The notes under the pieces are model-generated. The model was not told the DNA's origin and did no database searches. It saw only the letters and a list, made by a program, of their open reading frames with translations. A stretch of 64,000 bases of DNA. Origin: Streptomyces malaysiense. Lineage in GTDB: Bacteria > Actinomycetota > Actinomycetes > Streptomycetales > Streptomycetaceae. Shown in pieces: positions 34,747-44,934 of this stretch. A program made the position numbers and the translations under genes. Numbering within the stretch: position 1 is the first letter of the stretch; each line of letters begins with the position of its first letter. The stretch covers positions 62,001 to 126,000 of the forward strand of contig NZ_LBDA02000033.1 of NCBI RefSeq assembly GCF_000980885.2, given 5' to 3'.

Positions 34747-35913
34747 TCAGTCGGGTATTCCGGCGGCGAGCAGTTCGACGAAGCTGACGTCCTCACGCGC
34801 GACGCCGAACACCTCCGCGCGCAGCATGGTCCGTTCGGCCCAGGCGCGGTGGGGCTTCACCTCGTTCATCTTGTTCGTGTAGGCGGACCTGAGGACGCCC
34901 CCGCCGCCGCGTTCCGGCCGCAGGATGTCCTGGGCGTCGCTGTACTCCTCGTGGCTGACCACGGACAGCGTGTGCACGGGCAGGACGTGGGAGGGGTGGA
35001 TGCAGGTCTTGCCGAGCAGACCGTTGGCCTGGTCGAGGGAGATCTCCCGCAGCAGCCCGTCCATGGCGTGCTCCAGCAGCTTCGCGCGCAGCTCGGCGGC
35101 CCGCACCTCCAGGAAGGGGCTCTGCCGCAGCTGGGGCTTGAACATGCGCTCGGAGAGACGGAAGTACTCCCACACGGGCCCGGTGACCGTGAACCCGCTG
35201 CCGTCGGCGCGGCCCAGCATGTTCACCACGTCGGCGATGACGGAGGCGACGACCTGGACGTCGTACGCCGTCATGTCGGGGGCGCGGCGCAGGCCGTAGG
35301 AGGAGCAGAAGTCGGTGACGCCGAGGCGCAGCGCGAGGACGCGGTCGCGGTACTTGTCGACGGTGCGCAGGATGCCCTCCAGGGCCTCCACGCGCGACTC
35401 GCGGTAGAGCAGCTCCGGGGACTCCAGGACCGGCATGGCGAAGAGCCGGCGCCCGGCGTCGGCCTCGGCGGCGGTCACGGCCTCCAGGAAGGGCAGGCCG
35501 CGCTCCCCGGTGAACTTGGGCAGCACGAATCCGGACAGCAGCCGCACGGACGGGCCGAGCCGGCGCACGAGGTCGGGGATCTGCTCGGGGGTGCGCACCC
35601 GGACGAACAGCAGCGGGGGCTTCGCGTCCGCCCGGGAGTCGAGGTCCGCGAACTGCCGGACCAGGTTCTCCTCGCCGGCCAGGACGTCCGCGTCACCGAT
35701 GGAGTCCTCCAGGCACAGCACCATGGAGACCACGCCGTTGCCCGCCTGCCGGAGGACGTCGTCGGCGAGCCGCGGCCGGGTGGCCGGGCTGTACAGCGTG
35801 GCGCCGAGGGCGGCGGCGAGCAGCCGGGCCGGGGAGTCGGCGGTGAACGCGCAGGGCTCCCTGTGGAAGAGGCGCTGCCGGACCTCGGGGGCGATGTGCC
35901 CGAAATGACGCAT
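34747..35913 (-). CDS. HpcH/HpaI aldolase (CitE-like lyase) of the Ter module
   Basis: 388 residues with a TIM-barrel CitE-like pattern: ATLYSPATRPRLADDV at the first strand, VLCLEDSIGDADV and LPKFTG, plus a C-terminal KTCIHPSHVLPVH with the usual IHP motif. It is the first gene of the minus-strand operon CitE, PRTase fusion (35-nt gap), HAD (1-bp overlap). These families recur together beside terD genes and are predicted to modify the PRTase product. The ATG at 35913 has GGGGGAG upstream; the frame extension to 36174 is spurious. Confidence 0.88.
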   Translation of the reverse strand: MRHFGHIAPEVRQRLFHREPCAFTADSPARLLAAALGATLYSPATRPRLADDVLRQAGNGVVSMVLCLEDSIGDADVLAGEENLVRQFADLDSRADAKPPLLFVRVRTPEQIPDLVRRLGPSVRLLSGFVLPKFTGERGLPFLEAVTAAEADAGRRLFAMPVLESPELLYRESRVEALEGILRTVDKYRDRVLALRLGVTDFCSSYGLRRAPDMTAYDVQVVASVIADVVNMLGRADGSGFTVTGPVWEYFRLSERMFKPQLRQSPFLEVRAAELRAKLLEHAMDGLLREISLDQANGLLGKTCIHPSHVLPVHTLSVVSHEEYSDAQDILRPERGGGGVLRSAYTNKMNEVKPHRAWAERTMLRAEVFGVAREDVSFVELLAAGIPD

Positions 35914-36091
35914 AGGACTCCCCCAGAGTCGCAATCCGGGATTGAGGATTCGGTAAAGACTGGCCGGTAATAGTACGTAGGGCGACCTGTCCGAGGTTCC
36001 CGCCCGGCGTGAATTTCCGGTGACTCCACTGTGTCGGTCGCCGACACCCCCCGCATTGTCGTGGCCAGTACCGAGAGGGCAGGATGACGGC

Positions 36092-36835
36092 ATGACGCAC
36101 GCGATGCTGAAAGGGTCGAACGTCCCGCTGGAGGCCACCACGGTGCGCACCGTGCTGCGCTGGACGCCGGGCACGTCGGTCCCGGACGTGGACGCCTCGG
36201 CGCTGCTGCTGGGCCCCGACGGCCGTGTGCGCTCGGACGAGGACTTCGTGTTCTACAACCAGCCGCGGCATCCCTCGGGGAAGGTGTGGCGGCTGGGCAA
36301 GAAGCGGGTCTCCGAGGGCCTTACCGACACGATCCAGTCGGAGCTGACCGGGATCGAGCCGGAGATCGGACGGATCCTGCTGGTCGCGTCCGCGGACGGG
36401 GTCACCTTCGACCAGGTGCCGAACCTGAGCATCAGCGTGTACGCCGCCGACGACGAGCCGTGGGCGGTGTTCGAGATCAAGCCGGAGACCGGCGCGGAGA
36501 CGGCGATGATCTGCGGCGAGCTGTACCGCCGCGGGGAGGGCTGGAAGTTCCGGGCGCTGGGCGAGGGCTATTCCAACGGCCTCAAGGGCCTGGCCACGGA
36601 TTTCGGCATCTCGGTGGACGAGTCCGAGGAGTCGGCGCCCGCGGTGGACGAGGGGGTCACGGTCTCCCGGCCGCTGCCCCCGGAGCAGCCGACGTCGGCG
36701 GTGCCGCCGCAGCCGGGGTACGGGTTCCCCCCGCCGGCCTCGGCACCGGCGTACGGCTTCCCGCAGCCCGTGCCCTTCGCCGAGGACCCCGACTTCCGGC
36801 TGCCGCCGCAGGGTCCGCAGTTCATCGGGCGGTAG
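36092..36835 (+). CDS. TerD-family protein with Pro-rich C-terminal tail
   Basis: 247 residues. Residues 1-~180 are a TerD beta-sandwich (DVDASALLLGPDGRV, DFVFYNQPRHPSG, ETAMICGELYRRGEGWKFRALGEGY). The acidic Ca2+-binding loop of classical TerD (EGEGDDE) is replaced by GLTDTIQSEL, so Ca2+ binding may be weaker or lost. A ~65-residue Pro/Gly/Phe tail follows. It is divergent from the CitE operon by 178 bp. The ATG has GCAGGA upstream. Its TAG stop lies in a TAGTGCCG repeated at the edge of the long inverted repeat downstream. Confidence 0.87.
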   Translation: MTHAMLKGSNVPLEATTVRTVLRWTPGTSVPDVDASALLLGPDGRVRSDEDFVFYNQPRHPSGKVWRLGKKRVSEGLTDTIQSELTGIEPEIGRILLVASADGVTFDQVPNLSISVYAADDEPWAVFEIKPETGAETAMICGELYRRGEGWKFRALGEGYSNGLKGLATDFGISVDESEESAPAVDEGVTVSRPLPPEQPTSAVPPQPGYGFPPPASAPAYGFPQPVPFAEDPDFRLPPQGPQFIGR

Positions 36836-36851
36836 TGCCGGCGGCGGCAGC

Positions 36852-37018
36852 TAGTGCCGCGGCAGGCAGCGTTCGCCCGCCAAGGAGCGGTGTCCGGCGC
36901 GTGCTCTCGGCGTGCCGGACAAAAGCCCTCGTACCGGACGTACTCGGGCTTTCGGCCGGTGCGGCGAGAGTGCGTGCAGGGCGTCGCGACGGGGCGGACG
37001 TCGCCTGTTGCGGCACTA
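36852..37018. repeat. 163-bp long inverted-repeat element flanked by TA (MITE-like)
   Basis: Terminal arms TAGTGCCGCGGCAGGCAGCG (from 36852) and, read from the other end (37018 leftwards on the minus strand), TAGTGCCGCAACAGGCGACG match at 22 of 27 positions. Inner segments also pair (36901-36918 with 36956-36973, and AAAGCCC at 36922-36928 with GGGCTTT at 36946-36952), so nearly the whole element folds into one hairpin. TA at both ends resembles a Tc1/mariner-IS630 target duplication. It lies between the TerD-like and TerA-like genes and supplies the TerA-like stop codon. Confidence 0.7.
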
Positions 37019-37741
37019 GATCTTCGTCTTGTAGCCCCGGCCCCACTGGAGCCCCCATCCGTACAACCGGTCCAGTTCGGCCTGGAAGCCGTAGACGAAC
37101 TTGACCTCGCGGCGGACCATGAGCTCGCCCTTGACGTTCTCGATGAGCAGGACGGCGCAGGAGCGGGCCTGCGGGTGCCGTTCGTCCAGGCTGATCTCCA
37201 GGCGGGGGCCGCTGCTGGGGTAGAGGGTGACGATGGCGTGCGTGCGGTCGAACGCCGGGGTCTGGTCGTAGATGTAGACGAAGACCAGGATCCTTTTGAT
37301 GGACTCGCGGTGGTCGAGGTTGATGTACATCGTCTCGCCGGAGCCCGAGCCGAACCGGTCGTCGCCGCTGATCTTGATGTACGGCACCGCGTTGATGTCG
37401 CCGAGGTAGTCGCCCAGCGGCTGTACGACGCCCTTGGTGCCGTCCGTCAGTTCGTACAGGCAGCCCAGGTCGAGGTCGACGTCGACCATGCTCTGCCCGT
37501 GGCCCTGGATCTCCGGCGGCTTCAGGGCCTTGAGGGGGTGGCGCAGCAGGCTGGGGCGCTGGGTGCCGAAGTCGGAGGCGCGCATCCGCCAGGTGAGGTT
37601 GACGCGCAGGTGCCCGGTGGCCGCGCCCTGCTTGGTGAGGGACGCCGACTGGCGCCGCTTGGTGAGCTCGATGGCGTTCGTGGCGTTGCCGGAGTCGAAG
37701 TCGACCGCGCGTGCGCCCAGCAGTCCGTCGAAGAAGCCCAT
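37016..37741 (-). CDS. TerA-like tellurium resistance protein
   Basis: 241 residues. Two TerD-like sandwich halves are seen: a first part with HLRVNLTWRM, then DVDLDLGCLYELTDGTKGVV, RFGSGSGETMYINL and FVYIYDQTPAF, the pattern of TerA and related QUMA-type Ter proteins. It is cytosolic with no signal. The start is ATG 37741 with GGGGGCGGGAA upstream; in-frame ATGs at 37759 and 37819 are less supported. The last codon ATC is followed by a TAG formed at the right end of the long inverted repeat, so the original C-terminus may have been altered. Confidence 0.8.
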   Translation of the reverse strand: MGFFDGLLGARAVDFDSGNATNAIELTKRRQSASLTKQGAATGHLRVNLTWRMRASDFGTQRPSLLRHPLKALKPPEIQGHGQSMVDVDLDLGCLYELTDGTKGVVQPLGDYLGDINAVPYIKISGDDRFGSGSGETMYINLDHRESIKRILVFVYIYDQTPAFDRTHAIVTLYPSSGPRLEISLDERHPQARSCAVLLIENVKGELMVRREVKFVYGFQAELDRLYGWGLQWGRGYKTKI

Positions 37742-37830
37742 TTCCCGCCCCCAGGTCATCGTCCTCATGCGTTCGGGGCGGCCGGCCGTGCCCGCCGCCC
37801 CGAACAGAGCGTTCCTCATGGATCAGGGTG

Positions 37831-38970
37831 TCACACCCCGGAGGAGACCTCGGCCTTCTCCTCGCCGCCGCCGGGGGCCGCTTCGAGAGCCCGGTTGCGG
37901 CGGACGGAGGACCAGAAGGACAACGCGATCAGGACGACGCCGACGAGGCCGGTGATCACCTCGTTGATCTCGTACTGGATGGTGACCATGAGGATGGCGG
38001 CCAGGGCGCCGATCGCGTAGTGGGCGCCGTGCTCCAGGTAGACGTAGTCGTCGAGGGTGCCCTGGCGGACCAGGTAGACCGTGAGCGAACGGACGTACAT
38101 CGCGCCGATGCCGAGGCCGAGGGCCATCATCACGATGTCGTTCGTGATGGCGAAGGCGCCGATCACACCGTCGAAGGAGAAGGACGCGTCCAGGACCTCC
38201 AGGTAGAGGAACATGAAGAACGCGGCCTGGCCGGCCAGCAGGACGGCCGACTTCTTCTTGCCGGTGCGGGCGGCCGCTTCCTCCTCCTCGTGCTCACGCT
38301 CCTCCTCTTCCTCCAGGCGTTCCTCGAAGAAGCCGGAGAGACCGCCGACGATCATGTACGTGATCAGGCCGGCGATGCCGGAGATCAGGACCGTCTGCGC
38401 CTTGTCGACGTGCGCTCCGCCGTGCTGGTGGGCGTGGGTGGCGAAGGTGAAGGAGGTGACCAGCAGGACGATCAGGGCGATGCAGACCGACAGCATGTCG
38501 ATCTTGCCGAGCTTGGCCAGCGGCCGCTCGATCCACTGGAGCCACTTTATGTCCCGGTCCTCGAAGATGAAGTCCAGGAAGATCATCAGCAGGAACATGC
38601 CGCCGAAGGCCGCGATCGCCGGGTGGGCGTCGGTGACCAGCTGCTGGTAGCGGTCCTTGTCCGCGAAGGCGAGGTGGACCGCGTCGACCGGGTTGAGCTT
38701 GGCGGTGATGGCCACGATGACGACGGGGAAGACCAGCCGCATGCCGAAGACGGCGATGAGGACGCCCACCGTGAGGAAGATCTTCTGCCAGAAGGCGTTC
38801 ATCTTCTTCAGGATTCCGGCGTTGACCACCGCGTTGTCGAAGGACAGCGAGATCTCCAGGACGGCGAGGATCGCCACCACCCCGAAGGCCTCCCACCCCC
38901 CGTAGAAGACGGCGGCGACCAGGCCGATCGCGGTCACCGCGAACGACCAGCCGAAGGTTTTCAGTAGCAC
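37831..38970 (-). CDS. DUF475 / TerC-superfamily membrane protein
   Basis: 379 residues with about nine membrane helices. The TerC motifs LEISLSFDNAVVNAG and VLDASFSFDGVIGAF place acidic residues in the membrane, as in TerC/Alx manganese transporters. A charged EEEEEREHEEEEAA loop and an HAHQHGGAH His-rich loop lie between helices. A metal-export role in the Ter system is likely (inference from the family). GTG start at 38970 with GAGGTAA upstream. It is between TerA-like (downstream) and TerD (upstream). Confidence 0.87.
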   Translation of the reverse strand: MLLKTFGWSFAVTAIGLVAAVFYGGWEAFGVVAILAVLEISLSFDNAVVNAGILKKMNAFWQKIFLTVGVLIAVFGMRLVFPVVIVAITAKLNPVDAVHLAFADKDRYQQLVTDAHPAIAAFGGMFLLMIFLDFIFEDRDIKWLQWIERPLAKLGKIDMLSVCIALIVLLVTSFTFATHAHQHGGAHVDKAQTVLISGIAGLITYMIVGGLSGFFEERLEEEEEREHEEEEAAARTGKKKSAVLLAGQAAFFMFLYLEVLDASFSFDGVIGAFAITNDIVMMALGLGIGAMYVRSLTVYLVRQGTLDDYVYLEHGAHYAIGALAAILMVTIQYEINEVITGLVGVVLIALSFWSSVRRNRALEAAPGGGEEKAEVSSGV

Positions 38971-39033
38971 TGGTTACCTCATCGTGTTGTGGGGGCGCCT
39001 CCCATGAGGGTCTCCCCCGCGCCGAGCACGGCT

Positions 39034-39612
39034 TTACGAAACGTTGACCCCAAAGTCTAGGGCGATGCCGCGCAGTCCCGACGCGTACCCCTGTCCGACG
39101 GCTCGGAACTTCCATTCGCCCTGGTAGCGATAGAGCTCGCCGAAGATCATGGCGGTCTCGGTGGAGGCGTCCTCGCTGAGGTCGTACCGGGCGAGTTCTT
39201 GACCGTCCGACTGGTTGACGACGCGGATGAACGCGTTGGAGACCTGTCCGAAGGTCTGGCCGCGCTCGTCGGCCATATGGATGGAGACCGGGAAGATGAC
39301 CTTCTCGCACTGCGGCGGGACCTTGGCGAGGTCCACCAGGATCGACTCGTCGTCGCCCTCGCCCTCACCCGTGAGGTTGTCGCCGGTGTGCTCCACCGAA
39401 CCGTCCGGGCTCTTGAGCTGGTTGTAGAAGACGAACCACTCGTCGCCCATCACCCGGTTGTTGGCGCCGCACAGCAGCGCGCTGGCGTCCAGGTCGAAGG
39501 GGGCGCCGGTGGTGGAGCGCGCGTCCCAGCCGAGCCCGATCATGACGTTGGTGAGGTTCGGTGCGGCCTTGGAGAGGGAGACATTGCCTCCCTTGGCGAG
39601 CGTCACGCCCAT
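39034..39612 (-). CDS. terD: TerD-family Ca2+-binding stress protein
   Basis: 192 residues, a canonical single-domain TerD: MGVTLAKGGNVSLSK start, FDLDASALLCG, NQLKSPDGSVEHTGDN, then the acidic Ca2+ loop TGEGEGDDESI, ending GWKF-like EWKFRAVGQGYASGLRG. It is about 65-70% identical by eye to the next TerD gene, so they are a recent tandem pair. Classical members confer tellurite and phage/colicin resistance, and in Streptomyces affect sporulation and calcium responses. It has its own ribosome binding site (GGGAGGACC). Confidence 0.93.
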   Translation of the reverse strand: MGVTLAKGGNVSLSKAAPNLTNVMIGLGWDARSTTGAPFDLDASALLCGANNRVMGDEWFVFYNQLKSPDGSVEHTGDNLTGEGEGDDESILVDLAKVPPQCEKVIFPVSIHMADERGQTFGQVSNAFIRVVNQSDGQELARYDLSEDASTETAMIFGELYRYQGEWKFRAVGQGYASGLRGIALDFGVNVS

Positions 39613-39710
39613 GATTGCTGGTCCTCCCCTGACAGTGCTTCCTGTTTCCTGCGCGTCCGGCGCCGGCCGTAAACGGCGCGGCGCCGGACGGTGTCCCGGC
39701 TTCCGGGGTG

Positions 39711-40286
39711 TCAGACGTTGACGCCGAAGTCCTGGGCGATGCCGCGCAGCCCGGACGCGTAGCCCTGGCCGATGGCACGGAACTTCCACTCCGCGCCGTT
39801 GCGGTACAGCTCGCCGAAGACCATGGCGGTCTCGGTGGAGGCGTCCTCACTGAGGTCGTACCGGGCGATCTCGGCCTCGCCGGCCTGGTTGACGACGCGG
39901 ATGAACGCGTTGCGCACCTGGCCGAAGGACTGCTGGCGGTTCTCGGCGTCGTAGATCGACACCGGGAACACGATCTTGTCCACGTCGGCGGGCACGGCGG
40001 CGAGATTGATCTTGATCTGTTCGTCGTCGCCCTCGCCCTCACCGGTGATGTTGTCGCCGGTGTGCTCCACGGAGCCGTCGGGGCTCTTGAGGTTGTTGAA
40101 GAAGACGAAGTGCTGGTCGCTGATGACCTTGCCGGAGTTGTTCAGCAGCAGGGCGCTCGCGTCGAGGTCGAAGTCGGTGCCGGTCGTGGTGCGCACGTCC
40201 CAGCCCAGTCCGACGATGACGGCGGTCAGGCCCGGGGCCTCCTTGGTCAGCGAGACGTTGCCGCCCTTGCTGAGGCTGACTCCCAC
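39711..40286 (-). CDS. terD: TerD-family Ca2+-binding stress protein (tandem paralogue)
   Basis: 191 residues: MGVSLSKGGNVSLTK start, FDLDASALLLNNSGKV, SPDGSVEHTGDN, acidic loop TGEGEGDDEQI and the EWKFRAIGQGYASGLRG end. GTG start at 40286 with GGAGGACTC upstream; the extra 20 residues of the longer frame are not coding-like. It is the first of the minus-strand series terD, terD, DUF475, terA-like. The 98-nt gap to the next terD allows an internal promoter. Confidence 0.93.
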   Translation of the reverse strand: MGVSLSKGGNVSLTKEAPGLTAVIVGLGWDVRTTTGTDFDLDASALLLNNSGKVISDQHFVFFNNLKSPDGSVEHTGDNITGEGEGDDEQIKINLAAVPADVDKIVFPVSIYDAENRQQSFGQVRNAFIRVVNQAGEAEIARYDLSEDASTETAMVFGELYRNGAEWKFRAIGQGYASGLRGIAQDFGVNV

Positions 40287-40424
40287 GAGTCCTCCATGTG
40301 GTGTCGAGGGGCGGGGAGCCCCGTCGTGCTTCGGATATGGGATCAACGAGCCGATCCTAGTGACGAGTTCCCGCCCCCCGCAGACCCTGGACCCGAAGGT
40401 TCCCAGGTTCGGCCGACCGGCCGA

Positions 40425-40883
40425 CTAGAGGGTGTCGAGCGCCTTCACGTACTCGTTCAGGTCGCGCGCGTCCGGCAGTCCGTTGACCACGGTCCAGCGC
40501 ACGACGCCCTCCTTGTCGATGACGAAGGTGCCACGCACCGCGCAGCCCTTGTCCTCGTCGAAGACGCCGTAGTCGCGCGAGACGTCGCCGTGCGGCCAGA
40601 AGTCGCTGAGCAGCGGGTACTCCAGTCCCTCCTGCTCGGCGAAGACGCGCAGGCTGTGGATGGAGTCGTTCGAGACGGCGAGCAGCTGGGTGTCGCGGTC
40701 GGCGAACCTCGGCAGGTTGTCGCGCAGCTCGCACAGCTCGCCGGTGCACACGCCGGTGAAGGCGAAGGGGTAGAAGAGCAGGACCACGTTCTTCTCGCCG
40801 CGGAAGTCGGCGAGCCGCACGGTGCGGCCGTGGTTGTCCTTGAGCTCGAAGTCGGGTGCCTTGTCGCCGACCTGGATCGCCAT
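40425..40883 (-). CDS. Peroxiredoxin, AhpE-type one-cysteine
   Basis: 152 residues. The peroxidatic cysteine motif PFAFTGVCTGELCELRD matches the PxxFTGxC of AhpE from Mycobacterium; a conserved Arg is in VRGTFVIDKEG. No classical C-terminal resolving cysteine is seen, although a second Cys lies four residues after the first. It reduces peroxides and peroxynitrite in the cytosol. Start ATG 40883, with GAAGGGAAG upstream. It fits functionally with the adjacent Ter stress genes but is likely transcribed on its own. Confidence 0.9.
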   Translation of the reverse strand: MAIQVGDKAPDFELKDNHGRTVRLADFRGEKNVVLLFYPFAFTGVCTGELCELRDNLPRFADRDTQLLAVSNDSIHSLRVFAEQEGLEYPLLSDFWPHGDVSRDYGVFDEDKGCAVRGTFVIDKEGVVRWTVVNGLPDARDLNEYVKALDTL

Positions 40884-41004
40884 GTCGTGCTTCCCTTCGG
40901 TGGGCTGTTCGGGTGAGAGCACAGCAAACGCTCGGGTCCACCCTACGCAGCGATCACCTGGGATCCGGACGGGCCGGGGCGGGATCCGGCCCGTCCGGTA
41001 GCGG

Positions 41005-41442
41005 TCATCGCTTCGACTTGGCCGCCTTCGGCGTGGCCAGCCGGCTGCCGCTCCAGTCCTTGCCGACGCTGACGCTCTTCGCGGCGGTCAGGCCGGCAGT
41101 CGTCGCGGCTTCCGAGATGTCGCTCGGTTCGACGTATCCCGAACGGCCGGTCTTCGGCGTGAGGAGCAGAATGGCGCCGCCCTCCTCGATGTACGTGGTG
41201 GCGTCCACCAGCGCATCCGTCAGGTCGCCGTCGTCGTCCCGGAACCAGAGCACGACGGCGTCGGCCACGTCGTCGTATTCCTCGTCCATCAGGTCGCCCT
41301 CGACGGCTTCCTCGATGGCCTGGCGGAGTTCCTGGTCGACGTCGTCGTCGTAGCCGATCTCCTGGACCACCTGTCCGGGCTGGAACCCCAGCCTGGCGGC
41401 AGGGTTCGTCCGCTCCTCCGCGTGGTCCGCGGTCGCGCTCAC
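41005..41442 (-). CDS. DUF3052 family protein
   Basis: 145 residues: AARLGFQPGQVVQEIGYDDD start, an acidic centre (DDVADAVVLWFRDDDGDL) and a C-terminal GYVEPSDISEAATTAGL segment, the DUF3052 pattern conserved next to aceE in actinobacteria. Function unknown. The GTG at 41442 has AGGAGGCAACCC just upstream; the frame extension to 41937 is spurious. Confidence 0.88.
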   Translation of the reverse strand: MSATADHAEERTNPAARLGFQPGQVVQEIGYDDDVDQELRQAIEEAVEGDLMDEEYDDVADAVVLWFRDDDGDLTDALVDATTYIEEGGAILLLTPKTGRSGYVEPSDISEAATTAGLTAAKSVSVGKDWSGSRLATPKAAKSKR

Positions 41443-41902
41443 GGGTTGCCTCCTGATCATGTCTGGTGAATATCTCAGCCACGCGCGTGCGCGAAGCATT
41501 GGCCGTAGTCCACACGGGCGGGGCGGATAGCGCAAGTACCCGGCCGTCCCGACCGCCGAAACGGTGACGATACCGGCCGTGTCGTGGCAACTCCTGGCAC
41601 CGTATCTCGATTCCTCGCCACCCACATCACCCGCATGTGCCCGGTTTGCGTTCAGCGGAATCATCCGCGGGCGGAACCATCGAACAACTTTGCCAAGCGC
41701 GTCACACCCCGGGCGTATCGTTGCGTTTTGACCGGCGGTGCGCTCCGGCGGTACGCGGGGTGGCGCCGGTGGAGATGACGGACGTCCCCCCGAGGTACAC
41801 GATGGGGAACGGCGCGGGCACTGGCAGTAGGCATGAGCAGCAGGTCCTACGAGCAGTAGGCACGAGCAGCGACAACCGGCCCTCCGACAGGTAAGGAACA
41901 GC
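41443..41902. promoter_or_regulatory. 460-nt divergent control region between DUF3052 and aceE
   Basis: No gene is supported. A possible aceE promoter is TTGACC (41728-41733), 18-bp spacer, TACGCG (41752-41757). Nearer to aceE, an 18-nt direct repeat (GCAGTAGGCATGAGCAGC at 41824 and the same with one change at 41853) is spaced 29 bp start to start and could bind a regulator. The rest is ordinary non-coding sequence. Confidence 0.45.
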
Positions 41903-44650
<2,748 letters not shown>

Positions 44651-44668
44651 CGGTGCCGTAGGAACACG

Positions 44669-44701
44669 GGCCGGGGTCGGTGCGGCTCACCGACCCCGGC
44701 C
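44669..44701 (+). terminator. Terminator hairpin after aceE
   Basis: Perfect 14-nt arms (GGCCGGGGTCGGTG and complement) with a 5-nt loop, 18 nt after the aceE stop. The remaining sequence to 44934 shows no supported gene. Confidence 0.8.
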
Positions 44702-44934
44702 AGGCGCCGCCGGCGCCCACCGGCGACGGCCGCACGTCGCCCGCCGGCGGCGCCGCAGCCCCCAGGAGCGCGGGAAGCGCGCGGTCGGCCGCGACGGGCC
44801 CGCGGCGACGGACGCTCACTGCTCCCCTCCCGCAGCGAGCGTCCGCGGCCGGGCTTCCGGTGGGAAACTCTGGCCCGCGTGGAGCGCACCACGCCAGCGA
44901 TCTTGGCGGGAGTCACTCTGATAGGCGACCGGGG

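Noticed and set aside
36852..37018. Intact insertion sequence
   Set aside because: Only 163 bp with no transposase; a MITE-like or structural element fits better.
31359..40286. Phage or mobile island carrying the Ter genes
   Set aside because: No integrase, att repeats or change of base composition; the block lies within conserved core gene order.
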